A stretch of DNA of 64,000 nucleotides, from contig JAFYYV010000009.1 of the NCBI GenBank assembly GCA_017557405.1, positions 1-64,000 of the forward strand, in the 5' to 3' direction. Position numbers and translations under genes: made by a program. The notes under the pieces were generated by a model, which searched no databases, was not told the origin of the DNA, and saw only the letters and a list, made by a program, of their open reading frames with translations. Positions 37,476 to 47,949 of the stretch are shown here, in pieces (position 1 is the stretch's first letter; every line of letters starts with the position of its first letter). Source of the DNA: Prevotella sp. (GTDB lineage: Bacteria; Bacteroidota; Bacteroidia; Bacteroidales; Bacteroidaceae).

Positions 37476-37916
37476 ATGGGATTTATCATTAAACCTCTGG
37501 TCACTGAGAAGATGACCATGATTACAGAGAAGACTTCTGTCGAGAAGAAACTGACTTCGGGTAAGAAGTCGGACATCGAGAAAAAGAATGCTGTCGAGAA
37601 GAAGTACACCTATGTCGTGAAGAAAAAGGGCAAGGCTGACCAGACCAAGGAGAAGGTCAAGTACGAGTACGTGAAGCCCGCCCAGCCACGTTATGGTTTC
37701 ATCGTGAAGCCCGAGGCCAACAAACTTCAGATCAAGCAGGAAATCGAGGCTCTGTATAATGTTACAGTTATTGATGTGAACACGATTCGCTATGCAGGCA
37801 AGCGCCAGTCGCGCTACACCAAGGCAGGTCTTGTGAAAGGCCAGAGAAACGCGTTCAAGAAGGCAATCGTCACCTTGAAGGAGGGCGATACAATTGATTT
37901 TTACAGCAATTTTTAA
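37476..37916 (+). CDS. rplW: 50S ribosomal protein L23 with lysine-rich insertion
   Basis: At 146 residues this L23 is about 50 longer than the usual 95-100. Both ends match the family (IIKPLVTEKMT at the start; ALYNVTVIDVNTIRYAGKR, AFKKAIVTLKEGDTID at the end). Residues about 18-70 are an inserted lysine/glutamate-rich stretch with repeated VEKK or IEKK words and KVKYEYVKPAQPRYGF. L23 sits at the tunnel exit and docks trigger factor and SRP, so the insertion could alter that contact (inference). Confidence 0.95.
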   Translation: MGFIIKPLVTEKMTMITEKTSVEKKLTSGKKSDIEKKNAVEKKYTYVVKKKGKADQTKEKVKYEYVKPAQPRYGFIVKPEANKLQIKQEIEALYNVTVIDVNTIRYAGKRQSRYTKAGLVKGQRNAFKKAIVTLKEGDTIDFYSNF

Positions 37917-37925
37917 TATTAGACA

Positions 37926-38753
37926 ATGGCAGTACGTAAATTAAAACCGGTTACTCCGGGACAAAGACACAAAATTATTGGCACGTTCGAGGATATTACT
38001 GCATCCGTGCCAGAGAAGTCTCTCGTTTTCGGCAAACGCTCTACCGGCGGTCGAAACAACACCGGAAAAATGACAGTCCGCTATCGCGGCGGCGGTCACA
38101 AGAGGAAGTATCGTCTGATCGACTTCAAGCGAGAGAAAGATGGTGTTCCAGCTGTAGTGAAGACAATCGAGTACGATCCGAACCGTTCGGCTCGCATCGC
38201 ATTGTTGTTCTACGCTGATGGTGAAAAACGTTACATTATTGCTCCTAACGGACTTCAGGTCGGTGCACAGGTGATGTCGGGCGCAGAGGCTGCTCCCGAG
38301 GTCGGAAACGCCCTTCCTTTGGCAAACATCCCCGTTGGTACTGTGATCCACAACATTGAGTTGCGTCCAGGCCAGGGTGCTCTGCTCGTTCGTTCGGCTG
38401 GTAATTTTGCTCAGTTGACTTCTCGTGAGGGCAGTTATTGTGTAATCAAACTCCCTTCTGGAGAGACTCGTCAGATTCTCTCTGCTTGTAAGGCTACAGT
38501 GGGTAGCGTTGGCAACTCCGACCACGCTCTTGAGCAGTCGGGTAAGGCTGGACGCTCTCGTTGGCTCGGCCGTCGTCCTCACAACCGTGGTGTTGTGATG
38601 AACCCGCACGATCACCCGATGGGTGGTGGTGAAGGCCGTCAGTCTGGAGGTCACCCACGTTCGCGCAAGGGTCTGTATGCTAAGGGCTTGAAGACTCGTG
38701 CTCCGAAGAAGCTTTCAAACAAGTACATCATTGAAAGAGCTAACAAGAAGTAA
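37926..38753 (+). CDS. rplB: 50S ribosomal protein L2
   Basis: The 275-residue protein matches L2, with the conserved [20 protein letters not shown] near the C-terminus that supports peptidyl transferase activity. Length is normal. It follows rplW by 9 bases. Confidence 0.98.
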   Translation: MAVRKLKPVTPGQRHKIIGTFEDITASVPEKSLVFGKRSTGGRNNTGKMTVRYRGGGHKRKYRLIDFKREKDGVPAVVKTIEYDPNRSARIALLFYADGEKRYIIAPNGLQVGAQVMSGAEAAPEVGNALPLANIPVGTVIHNIELRPGQGALLVRSAGNFAQLTSREGSYCVIKLPSGETRQILSACKATVGSVGNSDHALEQSGKAGRSRWLGRRPHNRGVVMNPHDHPMGGGEGRQSGGHPRSRKGLYAKGLKTRAPKKLSNKYIIERANKK

Positions 38754-38776
38754 ACAAGTTAAATTAGAGTAAATTT

Positions 38777-39043
38777 ATGAGTCGTTCACTTAAAAAAGGC
38801 CCGTACATCAACGTTTCGCTCGAGAAGAAGATTCTCGCCATGAACGAAAGTGGTAAGAAAACCGTCGTCAAGACGTGGGCCAGAGCATCAATGATCTCAC
38901 CCGATTTCGTGGGACACACTGTTGCAGTTCATAACGGAAACAAATTTATCCCTGTTTACATTACTGAGAACATGGTTGGCCACAAGCTGGGAGAGTTCTC
39001 TCCGACACGCCGTTTCGGTGGTCACGCCGGCAACAAGAAATAA
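38777..39043 (+). CDS. rpsS: 30S ribosomal protein S19
   Basis: The 88-residue protein matches S19 ([10 protein letters not shown] start; [34 protein letters not shown] end). It forms the head of the 30S subunit with S13. Confidence 0.98.
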   Translation: MSRSLKKGPYINVSLEKKILAMNESGKKTVVKTWARASMISPDFVGHTVAVHNGNKFIPVYITENMVGHKLGEFSPTRRFGGHAGNKK

Positions 39044-39076
39044 GCAGGGTAGAACCATTTAAAAATTAAAGCAATA

Positions 39077-39484
39077 ATGGGAAATAGAAAGAAATTAGCG
39101 GCTGAAGCAAGAAAAGAAGCCCTAAAGACACAATACTTTGCAAAGCTCAAAGGCGTGCCCTCTTCTCCTCGCAAGATGCGTTATGTCGTCGACATGATCC
39201 GTGGCATGGAGGTGAACCGCGCCTTGGGTGTATTGAGATTCTCGAAGAAGCATGCCGCCGCAGATGTTGAGAAACTGCTGCGTTCGGCCATTGCCAACTG
39301 GGAAGCTAAGAACGAGCGTAAGGCCGAGGATGGCGAACTGTTTGTGAGCCGTGTCTTTGTTGACGAAGGCGTTACGATGAAGCGTATGCGTCCGGCTCCT
39401 CAGGGTCGTGGCTACCGCATCCGCAAGCGCTCTAACCACGTGACACTGTTTGTAGATTCCAAAACTAATGACGAAAAAGAATAA
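39077..39484 (+). CDS. rplV: 50S ribosomal protein L22
   Basis: The 135-residue protein matches L22, whose long hairpin lines the exit tunnel near the macrolide site ([20 protein letters not shown]). Ends with a short acidic tail. Five bases separate it from rpsC. Confidence 0.97.
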   Translation: MGNRKKLAAEARKEALKTQYFAKLKGVPSSPRKMRYVVDMIRGMEVNRALGVLRFSKKHAAADVEKLLRSAIANWEAKNERKAEDGELFVSRVFVDEGVTMKRMRPAPQGRGYRIRKRSNHVTLFVDSKTNDEKE

Positions 39485-39489
39485 GTAGA

Positions 39490-40224
39490 ATGGGACAGAA
39501 AGTTAATCCAATAAGCAACCGACTTGGTATTATCCGTGGTTGGGATTCGAATTGGTTCGGTGGCAAGAACTTCGGTGAGAACATTGTCGAGGACATGAAG
39601 ATCCGCAAGTACCTCAACGAGCGTTTGGCTAAGGCCAGCGTTTCGAAGATCGTCATCGAGCGTACGCTGAAACTCGTCACCATCACGATTTGCACTGCCC
39701 GTCCGGGCATCGTCATCGGTAAAGGTGGTCAGGATGTTGACAAACTGAAGGAAGAGCTGAAGAAACTTTACAAGAAGGATATTCAAATCAATATCTTTGA
39801 AATCAAGAAACCCGAGCTCGACGCTACTATCGTGGCTAATAACATCGCTCGCCAGGTGGAAGGCAAGATCGCATATCGCCGCGCCATCAAGATGGCTATT
39901 CAGAACACGATGCGTGCTGGTGCAGAGGGTATCAAGGTTCAAATCAGTGGACGTCTGAACGGTGCTGAAATCGCACGTAGCGAAATGTTCAAGGAGGGTC
40001 GCACCCCGCTGCACACATTCCGCGCAGACATCGATTACTGTCAGGCTGAGGCTCTCACGAAAGTGGGTCTGCTGGGTATCAAGGTTTGGATTTGCCGTGG
40101 CGAAGTTTACGGTCAGGTCGACCTCGCCCCCAACTTCTCTCAGGAGAAGCAGAATGGTGGCCGTTCAAACAACAATGGTGGTCGCAATGGCCGCGGTAAT
40201 CGCAAGAGAAACAATAACCGTTAA
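39490..40224 (+). CDS. rpsC: 30S ribosomal protein S3 with Asn/Gly/Arg-rich tail
   Basis: The 244-residue protein has the KH domain ([19 protein letters not shown]) and the C-terminal GVKVWI-type domain ([15 protein letters not shown]). The last 25 residues are low-complexity Asn, Gly and Arg, a tail often seen in Bacteroidota S3. S3 works at the mRNA entry channel. Confidence 0.97.
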   Translation: MGQKVNPISNRLGIIRGWDSNWFGGKNFGENIVEDMKIRKYLNERLAKASVSKIVIERTLKLVTITICTARPGIVIGKGGQDVDKLKEELKKLYKKDIQINIFEIKKPELDATIVANNIARQVEGKIAYRRAIKMAIQNTMRAGAEGIKVQISGRLNGAEIARSEMFKEGRTPLHTFRADIDYCQAEALTKVGLLGIKVWICRGEVYGQVDLAPNFSQEKQNGGRSNNNGGRNGRGNRKRNNNR

Positions 40225-40238
40225 AAGAAGAAGCTATC

Positions 40239-40667
40239 ATGTTACAGCCAAAAAGAGTAAGATATAGAAGACCTCAAGATGGTCGTGGCAACAAAGGCGA
40301 CGCCCACAGAGGTACACAGCTGGCTTTCGGCTCGTTCGGAATCAAGACACTTGACCGCAAGTGGATTGACAGCCGTCAAATCGAGGCCGCTCGTGTCGCT
40401 ATCAACCGTTATATGAACCGTGAAGGTCAGGTTTGGATTCGTATTTTCCCCGACAAACCCATCACTCGCAAGCCCGCTGACGTGCGTATGGGTAAAGGTA
40501 AGGGAGACCCTGCAGGATGGGTTGCACCCGTGACTCCGGGTCGTATCCTCTTCGAAGTGGAGGGAGTTCCTTTCGAGACCGCCAAAGAGGCTCTTCGCCT
40601 GGGCGCTCAGAAACTTCCCGTTAAGACTAAGTTTGTTGTGAGACGTGATTACGATAAAAACGCTTAA
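40239..40667 (+). CDS. rplP: 50S ribosomal protein L16
   Basis: The 142-residue protein matches L16 ([11 protein letters not shown] start; [35 protein letters not shown]). It positions tRNAs at the A and P sites. It begins 14 bases after rpsC. Confidence 0.98.
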   Translation: MLQPKRVRYRRPQDGRGNKGDAHRGTQLAFGSFGIKTLDRKWIDSRQIEAARVAINRYMNREGQVWIRIFPDKPITRKPADVRMGKGKGDPAGWVAPVTPGRILFEVEGVPFETAKEALRLGAQKLPVKTKFVVRRDYDKNA

Positions 40668-40670
40668 GCT

Positions 40671-40865
40671 ATGAAGATTAATGAAGTAAGAGAACTCGAG
40701 ACCAAGGATTTGGCAGAGAAACTGGAGAACGCTGTGGCCAAACTGAACCAGCTGAAGATGAACCACACCATCTCTCCGCTTGAGAATCCATCACAGATTA
40801 AGGCAGTGCGTCGTGACATCGCTCGTATGAAGACTGTACTTCGCCAGAGAGAACTTAACAAATAA
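40671..40865 (+). CDS. rpmC: 50S ribosomal protein L29
   Basis: The 64-residue protein matches L29, two helices near the tunnel exit ([14 protein letters not shown] start; [19 protein letters not shown] end). It is tightly packed between rplP and rpsQ. Confidence 0.96.
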   Translation: MKINEVRELETKDLAEKLENAVAKLNQLKMNHTISPLENPSQIKAVRRDIARMKTVLRQRELNK

Positions 40866-40867
40866 CA

Positions 40868-41134
40868 ATGGTCCAGATGGAAACAAGAAATTTAAGAAAA
40901 ACAAGACAGGGTGTCGTGATCAGCAACAAAATGGATAAAACCATTGTTATTGCCGCCAAGTTCAAGGAGAAGCACCCGATTTATGGTAAGTTTGTCCAGA
41001 AGACAAAGAAATACCATGCTCATGATGAGAAGAATGAGTGCAATATCGGTGATACTGTGCTCATTATGGAGACCCGTCCTCTCTCTAAGACTAAGAGATG
41101 GAGATTAGTACAAATCGTTGAAAAAGCTAAGTAA
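40868..41134 (+). CDS. rpsQ: 30S ribosomal protein S17
   Basis: The 88-residue protein matches S17 ([38 protein letters not shown]). It binds 16S rRNA early in assembly. A second ATG four codons in (METRNLRK) is a possible start. Confidence 0.97.
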   Translation: MVQMETRNLRKTRQGVVISNKMDKTIVIAAKFKEKHPIYGKFVQKTKKYHAHDEKNECNIGDTVLIMETRPLSKTKRWRLVQIVEKAK

Positions 41135-41136
41135 TT

Positions 41137-41502
41137 ATGATACAAGCAGAAACAAGACTTACCGTATGTGATAACAGCGGCGCACGCGAGGCTCTTTGCA
41201 TCCGTGTTCTGGGTGGTACCCGTCGTCGTTATGCAAGCGTTGGTGACGTGATTGTCGTGGCAATCAAGAACGCCATCCCTACAAGTGATGTGAAGAAGGG
41301 TGCAGTATCTAAGGCTTTGATCGTTCGCACAAAGAAGGAAATCCGTCGTGCTGATGGTTCTTACATCCGTTTCGACGATAACGCTTGTGTGCTGCTGAAC
41401 AATGCAGGCGAGCTTCGTGGCAGCCGTATCTTCGGCCCTGTGGCTCGTGAGTTGCGCGCCGTCAACATGAAGGTCGTTTCATTGGCACCTGAGGTTCTTT
41501 AA
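41137..41502 (+). CDS. rplN: 50S ribosomal protein L14
   Basis: The 121-residue protein matches L14 ([20 protein letters not shown] start; [31 protein letters not shown]). It starts two bases after the rpsQ stop. Confidence 0.98.
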   Translation: MIQAETRLTVCDNSGAREALCIRVLGGTRRRYASVGDVIVVAIKNAIPTSDVKKGAVSKALIVRTKKEIRRADGSYIRFDDNACVLLNNAGELRGSRIFGPVARELRAVNMKVVSLAPEVL

Positions 41503-41522
41503 TTTTTAAACAGTTTAGAGTA

Positions 41523-41858
41523 ATGAGTAAATTACATATCAAGAAAGGTGACATGGTCCTGGTGATTGCCGGTAAGGACAATTACAAGATCAAAGGCAGC
41601 AAGACTCCTCACAAGGTGCTGAAAGTGCTGGTTGATGAGCAGCGTGCCATTGTAGAAGGCGTGAACATCGTCTCTAAGAGCACCAAGCCTTCAGCTAAGT
41701 ATCCTCAGGGAGGCATCATCAAGCAGGAGGCTCCTATTCATATTTCTAATTTGATGTTGGTGGATCCGAAAAGCGGAGAGCCCACACGTGTGTCTATCAA
41801 GCACGAAGGCAAAAACGTGATTCGCATCGCTAAAAAATCAGGGGAGGTCATTAAGTAA
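41523..41858 (+). CDS. rplX: 50S ribosomal protein L24
   Basis: The 111-residue protein has the L24 KOW motif near the start ([19 protein letters not shown]) and starts large-subunit assembly. It shares one base with rplE. Confidence 0.97.
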   Translation: MSKLHIKKGDMVLVIAGKDNYKIKGSKTPHKVLKVLVDEQRAIVEGVNIVSKSTKPSAKYPQGGIIKQEAPIHISNLMLVDPKSGEPTRVSIKHEGKNVIRIAKKSGEVIK

Positions 41859-42412
41859 TGAATACAGCACAATTAAAGCAGCAGTATAAGGAGCGCATCG
41901 CTCCCGAACTCCAGAAGCAGTTCAATTATACGTCGACAATGCAGATTCCCGTTCTGAAGAAGATCGTCATCAACCAAGGTTTGGGTTCTGCCACTCAGGA
42001 CAAGAAGATCATCGACGTTGCAGTCAATGAGATTACCGCTATCGCCGGCCAGAAGGCTGTTGCCACTTATTCAAAGAAGGACATCGCCAACTTCAAGCTT
42101 CGTAAGAAGATGCCTATCGGTGTGATGGTTACTTTGCGTCGTGAGCGTATGTATGAGTTCTTGGAGAAACTCGTGCGTGTCGCTTTGCCACGTATCCGTG
42201 ACTTCAAGGGTATTGAGAGCAAGTTCGATGGCCAGGGAAACTACACACTGGGTATCCAGGAGCAGATTATCTTCCCGGAAATCAACATCGATGCTATCGA
42301 CCGCATTCAGGGTATGAACATCACTTTCGTGACTTCCGCCAAAACCGACGAAGAGGGCTACGCCCTGCTCAAGGCTTTCGGTCTTCCATTCAAGAACGCT
42401 AAAAACGATTAA
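41858..42412 (+). CDS. rplE: 50S ribosomal protein L5
   Basis: The 184-residue protein matches L5 ([14 protein letters not shown]-type start; [34 protein letters not shown]). It organises 5S rRNA and contacts the P-site tRNA. Confidence 0.98.
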   Translation: MNTAQLKQQYKERIAPELQKQFNYTSTMQIPVLKKIVINQGLGSATQDKKIIDVAVNEITAIAGQKAVATYSKKDIANFKLRKKMPIGVMVTLRRERMYEFLEKLVRVALPRIRDFKGIESKFDGQGNYTLGIQEQIIFPEINIDAIDRIQGMNITFVTSAKTDEEGYALLKAFGLPFKNAKND

Positions 42413-42417
42413 GAGAT

Positions 42418-42720
42418 ATGGCAAAAGAATCAATGAAGGCTCGCGAGATTAAGCGTGCAAAGCTTGTCGCTCGTTACGCTGAGAAACGCGCCGCTCTGAA
42501 AAAGATCATCGCAACAGCTGAGGATCCCGCAGAAGCTTACGAGGCTGCTCGTAAACTGCAGGCCATCCCCAAGAATGCCAACCCCATCCGTCTGCACAAC
42601 CGTTGCAAGATTACTGGCCGTCCCAAAGGATACATTCGCCAGTTCGGTCTTTCACGTATCCAGTTCCGTGAGATGGCATCTGCTGGTTTGATTCCCGGAG
42701 TGAAGAAGGCTAGCTGGTAA
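42418..42720 (+). CDS. rpsN: 30S ribosomal protein S14, zinc-free long form
   Basis: The 100-residue protein is the long S14 type that lacks the four-cysteine zinc site: only one cysteine is left in [14 protein letters not shown]. It ends [11 protein letters not shown]. No second S14 copy is in the window. A 68-base spacer with a small GC hairpin (42752-42766) separates it from rpsH. Confidence 0.97.
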   Translation: MAKESMKAREIKRAKLVARYAEKRAALKKIIATAEDPAEAYEAARKLQAIPKNANPIRLHNRCKITGRPKGYIRQFGLSRIQFREMASAGLIPGVKKASW

Positions 42721-42788
42721 TGGCAAGACTAGGATTTATTTTTTAATATTGTCGGGGGAGTCCCGATTAATTAAACATTTTATAATTT

Positions 42789-43184
42789 ATGACAGATCCA
42801 ATAGCAGATTATCTGACCAGACTCAGAAACGCAATCATGGCTCATCACCGTGTTGTTGAAGTTCCTGCGTCGAACTTGAAGAAAGAGATCACAAAGATCC
42901 TCTTCGAGAAGGGTTACATCCTGAACTACAAGTTCATCGAGGATGGACCTCAGGGTACAATCAAGGTTGCCTTGAAATACGACCCTGCCACAAAAAACAA
43001 CGCTATCAAGTGTTTGAAGCGTGTGTCTAGACCAGGCCTTCGCCGGTATACTGGTTACAAAGACATGCCGAGAGTAATAAACGGACTGGGTATTGCAATC
43101 ATATCTACGTCCAAGGGTGTAATGACTAACAAAGAGGCTGCCGAGCAGAAGGTCGGTGGTGAAGTTCTTTGCTATGTTTATTAA
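42789..43184 (+). CDS. rpsH: 30S ribosomal protein S8
   Basis: The 131-residue protein matches S8 (MTDPIADYLTRLRNA start; GLGIAIISTSKGVMTNKEA end). In E. coli S8 also represses the spc operon. It begins after a spacer with a small hairpin. Confidence 0.98.
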   Translation: MTDPIADYLTRLRNAIMAHHRVVEVPASNLKKEITKILFEKGYILNYKFIEDGPQGTIKVALKYDPATKNNAIKCLKRVSRPGLRRYTGYKDMPRVINGLGIAIISTSKGVMTNKEAAEQKVGGEVLCYVY

Positions 43185-43198
43185 TTGGAGGATTGAAT

Positions 43199-43768
43199 AT
43201 GTCAAGAATAGGAAAATTGCCAATTAGTATTCCCGCTGGTGTTACTATTGCTCAGGACAACAATGGTGTCGTGACTGTAAAAGGTCCGAAAGGTGAATTG
43301 TCTCAGAAGGTGGACGGCTCTATCAAAATGAAGGTAGAGGATGGTCAGGTGATTTTTGAAATCGATGAGAACAGCCCCGTCAATGTCAAGCAGAAGCAGG
43401 CTTTCCATGGTCTTTATCGCGCACTTGTCAACAATATGGTTGTTGGCGTGAGCGAAGGATACAAGAAAGAGCTCGAGCTCGTAGGTGTGGGTTATCGTGT
43501 GTCTAACCAAGGCAACATCATCGAGTTCTCACTCGGTTATACGCACCCTATCTTCCTCCAATTGCCCAAAGAGGTGAAGGTTGAGACGAAGTCGGAGCGT
43601 AACCAGAATCCTCAGATCATCCTGGAGTCATGCGACAAGCAGTTGCTCGGGCTCATCTGTGCCAAGATTCGTTCTTTCCGCATGCCTGAGCCGTATAAAG
43701 GTAAAGGTATTTTGTTCAAAGGCGAGGTTATCCGTCGCAAGTCGGGTAAGTCAGCTTCAGCTAAGTAA
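43199..43768 (+). CDS. rplF: 50S ribosomal protein L6
   Basis: The 189-residue protein matches L6 (MSRIGKLPISIPAGV start; PEPYKGKGI near the end). The ATG at 43199 is chosen because a good GGAGG lies 8 bases upstream; an earlier ATG at 43169 lies inside rpsH. Confidence 0.97.
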   Translation: MSRIGKLPISIPAGVTIAQDNNGVVTVKGPKGELSQKVDGSIKMKVEDGQVIFEIDENSPVNVKQKQAFHGLYRALVNNMVVGVSEGYKKELELVGVGYRVSNQGNIIEFSLGYTHPIFLQLPKEVKVETKSERNQNPQIILESCDKQLLGLICAKIRSFRMPEPYKGKGILFKGEVIRRKSGKSASAK

Positions 43769-43787
43769 TTTTAATTAATTGACGACT

Positions 43788-44132
43788 ATGACAAATAAGA
43801 AAGTAGAAAGACGAATTAAAATCAAATATAGAATTCGTAAGAGCGTAAATGGTACTGCTGAGCGTCCACGCTTGAGCGTTTTCCGCAGCAACAAGCAGAT
43901 TTACGCACAGGTTATTAATGATTTGACTGGCAACACACTTGCTTCTGCCTCTTCACTGGGTCTTGAGAAAATGCCTAAGAAAGAGCAGGCTGCCAAGGTG
44001 GGCGAACTCGTTGCCGAGAAGGCAAAGGCTGCTGGTATTACTTCTGTTGTGTTCGACCGCAATGGTTATCTTTACCATGGCCGTGTGAAAGAGTTGGCTG
44101 ATGGTGCTCGTAAGGGTGGACTTAATTTTTAA
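43788..44132 (+). CDS. rplR: 50S ribosomal protein L18
   Basis: The 114-residue protein matches L18, which binds 5S rRNA ([36 protein letters not shown]). The ATG at 43788 is preferred to a TTG three codons upstream. Confidence 0.97.
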   Translation: MTNKKVERRIKIKYRIRKSVNGTAERPRLSVFRSNKQIYAQVINDLTGNTLASASSLGLEKMPKKEQAAKVGELVAEKAKAAGITSVVFDRNGYLYHGRVKELADGARKGGLNF

Positions 44133-44138
44133 ACGATT

Positions 44139-44651
44139 ATGGCAATGAATAAAGTAAAAATCAATACTGACGTAGAACTGAAAGATCGTCTGGTTGCTAT
44201 CAACCGCGTTACCAAGGTAACGAAAGGTGGACGTACATTCACATTCGCTGCTATCGTCGTTGTGGGTGATGGCAAAGGTGTTATCGGCTGGGGCCTTGGA
44301 AAGGCTGGCGAAGTGACAGCTGCCATCGCTAAAGGCGTTGAGTCTGCCAAGAAGAATCTTGTGAAGGTTCCCGTGCTGAAAGGCACTGTTCCTCACGAAA
44401 TGGAATACGCATATGGTGGTGCAAAGGTGCTGTTGAAGCCCGCTGCTGCCGGTACCGGTTTGAAGGCTGGTGGTGCTATGCGTGCTGTACTTGAGAGTGT
44501 TGGCATCACTGATGTGATTGCAAAGTCGAAGGGTTCTTCCAACCCTCACAACCTTGTGAAAGCTACAATCGCTGCTCTCTCTGAGATGCGCGATGCTTAC
44601 ACTGTGGCTGGCGACCGTGGTATCAGTATGAACAAAGTTTTTAACGGATAA
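44139..44651 (+). CDS. rpsE: 30S ribosomal protein S5
   Basis: The 170-residue protein matches S5 ([29 protein letters not shown]). It works in decoding and mRNA unwinding. It begins 6 bases after rplR; a second ATG lies two codons in. Confidence 0.98.
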   Translation: MAMNKVKINTDVELKDRLVAINRVTKVTKGGRTFTFAAIVVVGDGKGVIGWGLGKAGEVTAAIAKGVESAKKNLVKVPVLKGTVPHEMEYAYGGAKVLLKPAAAGTGLKAGGAMRAVLESVGITDVIAKSKGSSNPHNLVKATIAALSEMRDAYTVAGDRGISMNKVFNG

Positions 44652-44663
44652 GGAGATAAGACA

Positions 44664-44840
44664 ATGGCAACAATTAAAATCAAGCAGATTAAGAGCAAAA
44701 TCGGTTATCCGGTAGATCAGAAGCGCACGCTTCAGGCCCTCGGTCTTCACAAGATTTCGCAGGTTGTTGAAGTTGAGGATTGTCCCAGCATCCGTGGAAT
44801 GATCAGAAAAGTTCGTCATCTGGTAACCGTAGTTGAATAA
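44664..44840 (+). CDS. rpmD: 50S ribosomal protein L30
   Basis: A 58-residue frame from the ATG at 44664 to the TAA at 44838-44840 matches L30 ([45 protein letters not shown]). It fills the gap between rpsE and rplO, its standard place. Confidence 0.97.
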   Translation: MATIKIKQIKSKIGYPVDQKRTLQALGLHKISQVVEVEDCPSIRGMIRKVRHLVTVVE

Positions 44841-44884
44841 ACATTTCAATTCATTATCAACAACGCGTAAAAAATAGAACAACT

Positions 44885-45331
44885 ATGAAATTGAATAATT
44901 TGAAACCCGCTGCGGGCTCAACCCATTCACGTCGTCGCATTGGCCGTGGTCCTGGTTCTGGACTCGGTGGTACTTCTACTCGTGGTCACAAGGGTGCAAA
45001 GGCACGCTCTGGATATAAGAAAAAGGTAGGCTTTGAAGGTGGTCAGATGCCACTTCAACGTCGTGTTCCGAAGTCAGGATTCAAGAACATCAACCATAAG
45101 GAGTATTTCGCAGTCAATTTGTCTACTTTGCAGGAACTGGCCGAGGCCAAGAACCTGACAAAGATTGGAATTGCCGAGCTTAAAGAGGCTGGCATCACCA
45201 ATGGCAAAAAGCTCGTGAAGGTCCTTGGTAAGGGTGAATTGAAAGCTAAACTCGAGGTGGAAGCCAATGCTTTCTCGAAGACAGCAGAAGAGGCTATTAA
45301 AGCAGTTGGTGGAAACACAACAATAATCTAA
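44885..45331 (+). CDS. rplO: 50S ribosomal protein L15
   Basis: The 148-residue protein matches L15 (MKLNNLKPAAGSTHSRRRIG start; RGPGSGLGGTSTRGHKGAKA; GFEGGQMPLQRRVPK). It is followed by secY after 6 bases. Confidence 0.98.
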   Translation: MKLNNLKPAAGSTHSRRRIGRGPGSGLGGTSTRGHKGAKARSGYKKKVGFEGGQMPLQRRVPKSGFKNINHKEYFAVNLSTLQELAEAKNLTKIGIAELKEAGITNGKKLVKVLGKGELKAKLEVEANAFSKTAEEAIKAVGGNTTII

Positions 45332-45337
45332 AGAATA

Positions 45338-46675
45338 ATGAAGAAGTTAATTGAGTACCTGAAGAACTGTTGGAAGGTTGAGGATCTGCGTCAGCGTCTT
45401 CTCATCACGCTTTTGTTTACGGCAATCTATCGTTTCGGATCATTTGTCGTACTTCCTGGTATTAACCCTGCTGGACTCCAGAAGTTGCAAGAGCAGACCG
45501 CTGGTGGTTTGATGTCGCTTCTTGACATGTTCTCCGGAGGTGCATTCTCCAACGCGTCTATCTTCGCGCTTGGTATTATGCCTTACATCTCAGCTTCTAT
45601 CGTTATGCAGCTTCTTGCAGTTGCTGTGCCTTATTTCCAGAAGATGCAGCGCGAGGGTGAGAGCGGTCGTAAGAAGATCAACTGGTATACGCGTATCCTG
45701 ACAGTGGCTATCCTCCTGTTCCAGGCTCCCGCTTATCTCCAGAACCTCAGATGGCAGGCTAGCCAGGCGTTGGCTTCCGGCATCTCTTGGCAGGTCTTCG
45801 TAATTCCAGCCGTCATCATTCTTGCTGCGGGAAGTATGTTCATCCTTTGGTTGGGTGAGCGCATAACCGATAAGGGCATTGGTAATGGTATCTCTCTGAT
45901 CATTATGATTGGTATCATCGCCCGTCTGCCTCAGGCATTTGTGCAGGAATTGACTTCTCGTTTCACAGCCATCACTGGTGGTGGATTGGTGATGTTCATT
46001 GTAGAATTGCTCATTCTCTATTTGGTCATTTGTGCAGCTATTTTGCTCACTCAAGGTGTGCGAAAAGTGCCTGTACAGTATGCCAAGCGTTTGGTGGGCA
46101 ACAAGCAGTATGGTGGTGCTCGTCAGTACATTCCATTGAAGTTGTTTGCAGCCAATGTGATGCCTATCATCTTTGCTCAGGCTTTGATGTTCATCCCGTT
46201 GGCCATCGTACAGTACAATTCTGAAAGCTCAAGCTATTTTGTACGTTCGATGCTTGACAACCGCAGTCTGCTTTACAATATTGTATATGTTATCCTTATC
46301 ATAGCATTTACATATTTCTACACTGCCATTACCTTGAACCCGACTCAGATGGCTGAGGACATGAAGCGTAACAACGGATTCATTCCTGGCATCAAACCAG
46401 GTAAGGACACTGCTGATTACATCGACACCATCATGTCGCGTATCACATTCCCTGGTTCGTTGTTCATCGCATTCATTGCCATCATGCCAGCCCTTGCAGG
46501 TCTTCTGAATGTTCAACAGGCGTTCTCGCAATTCTTCGGAGGTACATCGTTGCTCATCCTCGTTGGTGTTGTCATCGATACCTTGCAGCAGATTGAGAGT
46601 CATCTGATGATGCGTCACTATGACGGATTGTTGAATTCTGGTCATACACGCAACAGCGGAGTTTCTGCATACTAA
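45338..46675 (+). CDS. secY: Preprotein translocase subunit SecY
   Basis: The 445-residue protein is the Sec channel core with ten predicted membrane spans. The plug and pore region includes GGAFSNASIFALGIMPYISA. Conserved cytoplasmic loops carry LTQGVRKVPVQYAKR and PTQMAEDMKRNNGFIPGIKPG. It works with SecE (462). It stands between rplO and map, as in most bacteria. Confidence 0.98.
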   Translation: MKKLIEYLKNCWKVEDLRQRLLITLLFTAIYRFGSFVVLPGINPAGLQKLQEQTAGGLMSLLDMFSGGAFSNASIFALGIMPYISASIVMQLLAVAVPYFQKMQREGESGRKKINWYTRILTVAILLFQAPAYLQNLRWQASQALASGISWQVFVIPAVIILAAGSMFILWLGERITDKGIGNGISLIIMIGIIARLPQAFVQELTSRFTAITGGGLVMFIVELLILYLVICAAILLTQGVRKVPVQYAKRLVGNKQYGGARQYIPLKLFAANVMPIIFAQALMFIPLAIVQYNSESSSYFVRSMLDNRSLLYNIVYVILIIAFTYFYTAITLNPTQMAEDMKRNNGFIPGIKPGKDTADYIDTIMSRITFPGSLFIAFIAIMPALAGLLNVQQAFSQFFGGTSLLILVGVVIDTLQQIESHLMMRHYDGLLNSGHTRNSGVSAY

Positions 46676-46689
46676 TCTGATCTTACGGG

Positions 46690-47490
46690 ATGAAGATATT
46701 TCTGAAGACCGAAGATGAAATCGAGTTAATGCGTCGGGCGAACCAACTTGTTGGTAAAACGCTCGGTGAATTGGCCAAACACATAAAACCAGGTGTAACG
46801 ACCCTCCATTTGGATCATATAGCAGAGGAGTTCATTCGTGATCATAGTGCAATCCCCACGTTTAAGAATTTCCCCAATCCTTATGGAGGGCCATTTCCCG
46901 CAAGTATCTGTACATCAGTGAACGATGTCGTCGTTCATGGTGTGCCGGATGAAAAGACGGTCTTGAAAGATGGTGATATCATCTCCATCGATTGCGGTAC
47001 ACTTCTCGACGGCTACAATGGCGATTCGTGCTATACGTTCTGCGTTGGTGAAGTGAAACCTGAAGTCCGTCAGTTGCTGAAAACCACCAAGGAGTCTTTA
47101 TATCTTGGTATTGAGCAAGCTGTTGCGGGGAGACATGTCGGCGATATTGGCGATGCAGTCCAGTCCTACTGCGAGGCACATGGCTATGGTATCGTTCGTG
47201 AGTTGACAGGACATGGCATCGGTCGTAAGATGCACGAAGATCCTCAAGTACCAAACTATGGTCGTCGAGGAAACGGAGTGTTGCTGAAAGCTTCGATGTG
47301 CATTGCGATAGAGCCAATGATCACAATGGGTGACAGACAGATTTATCTGATGCCGGACCGTTGGACTGTTAAGACTCGTGACGGCAAACCTGCTGCACAT
47401 TTCGAGCACACCGTTGCCGTTCGCAGAGGAAAGGCTGAGATTTTATCATCGTTTGAGGAAGTAGAAACGTTAGAAGGAGAATTATATTAA
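46690..47490 (+). CDS. map: Methionine aminopeptidase, type I
   Basis: The 266-residue metalloprotease removes the initiator methionine. Metal ligands are visible in [37 protein letters not shown] and FEHTVAV. There is no N-terminal zinc-finger extension. It lies between secY and infA, so it is made together with the ribosome. Confidence 0.97.
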   Translation: MKIFLKTEDEIELMRRANQLVGKTLGELAKHIKPGVTTLHLDHIAEEFIRDHSAIPTFKNFPNPYGGPFPASICTSVNDVVVHGVPDEKTVLKDGDIISIDCGTLLDGYNGDSCYTFCVGEVKPEVRQLLKTTKESLYLGIEQAVAGRHVGDIGDAVQSYCEAHGYGIVRELTGHGIGRKMHEDPQVPNYGRRGNGVLLKASMCIAIEPMITMGDRQIYLMPDRWTVKTRDGKPAAHFEHTVAVRRGKAEILSSFEEVETLEGELY

Positions 47491-47494
47491 GTAT

Positions 47495-47713
47495 ATGGCA
47501 AAACAATCCGCTATTGAGCAAGATGGTACTATTGTAGAATCATTGTCGAATGCAATGTTTCGTGTTGAACTTGAGAATGGAGTGCAGATCATAGCCCACA
47601 TCTCTGGGAAGATGCGTATGCACTACATTAAGATATTGCCTGGCGACAAGGTGAAGGTCGAGATGAGCCCTTACGACTTGACGAAAGGCAGAATTGTGTT
47701 CAGATATAAATAA
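47495..47713 (+). CDS. infA: Translation initiation factor IF-1
   Basis: The 72-residue OB-fold protein matches IF-1 ([54 protein letters not shown]). It blocks the A site during initiation. Confidence 0.98.
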   Translation: MAKQSAIEQDGTIVESLSNAMFRVELENGVQIIAHISGKMRMHYIKILPGDKVKVEMSPYDLTKGRIVFRYK

Positions 47714-47727
47714 TCAAATTATTAGAT

Positions 47728-47844
47728 ATGAAGACAAGAGCATCATTAAAGAAACGTACTCCCGACTGCAAAATCGTTCGTCGTAAAGGTCGCCTGTTCG
47801 TTATCAACAAGAAGAACCCTAAGTACAAAATGCGTCAGGGCTAA
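47728..47844 (+). CDS. rpmJ: 50S ribosomal protein L36, zinc-free form
   Basis: A 38-residue frame from the ATG at 47728 to the TAA at 47842-47844 matches L36 ([29 protein letters not shown]). Only one cysteine of the zinc ribbon remains. It lies between infA and rpsM, the normal place. Confidence 0.95.
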   Translation: MKTRASLKKRTPDCKIVRRKGRLFVINKKNPKYKMRQG

Positions 47845-47887
47845 AGTTAAATAAGCATAAAAGGAATAAAAATCCAATATTTTTTTG

Positions 47888-47895
47888 TACCTTTG
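47888..47895 (+). promoter_or_regulatory. -7 element upstream of rpsM
   Basis: TACCTTTG followed by CA matches the boxes before rpsL and rplC and lies 55 bases before rpsM in the 105-base gap after rpmJ. No TTTG is seen at the -33 position, so it may be a secondary start for the alpha operon. Confidence 0.5.
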
Positions 47896-47949
47896 CATGC
47901 TTTTTAGCGAAATCAGATTTTTAAGTTTTTATTTTATCAATTTTTACAA

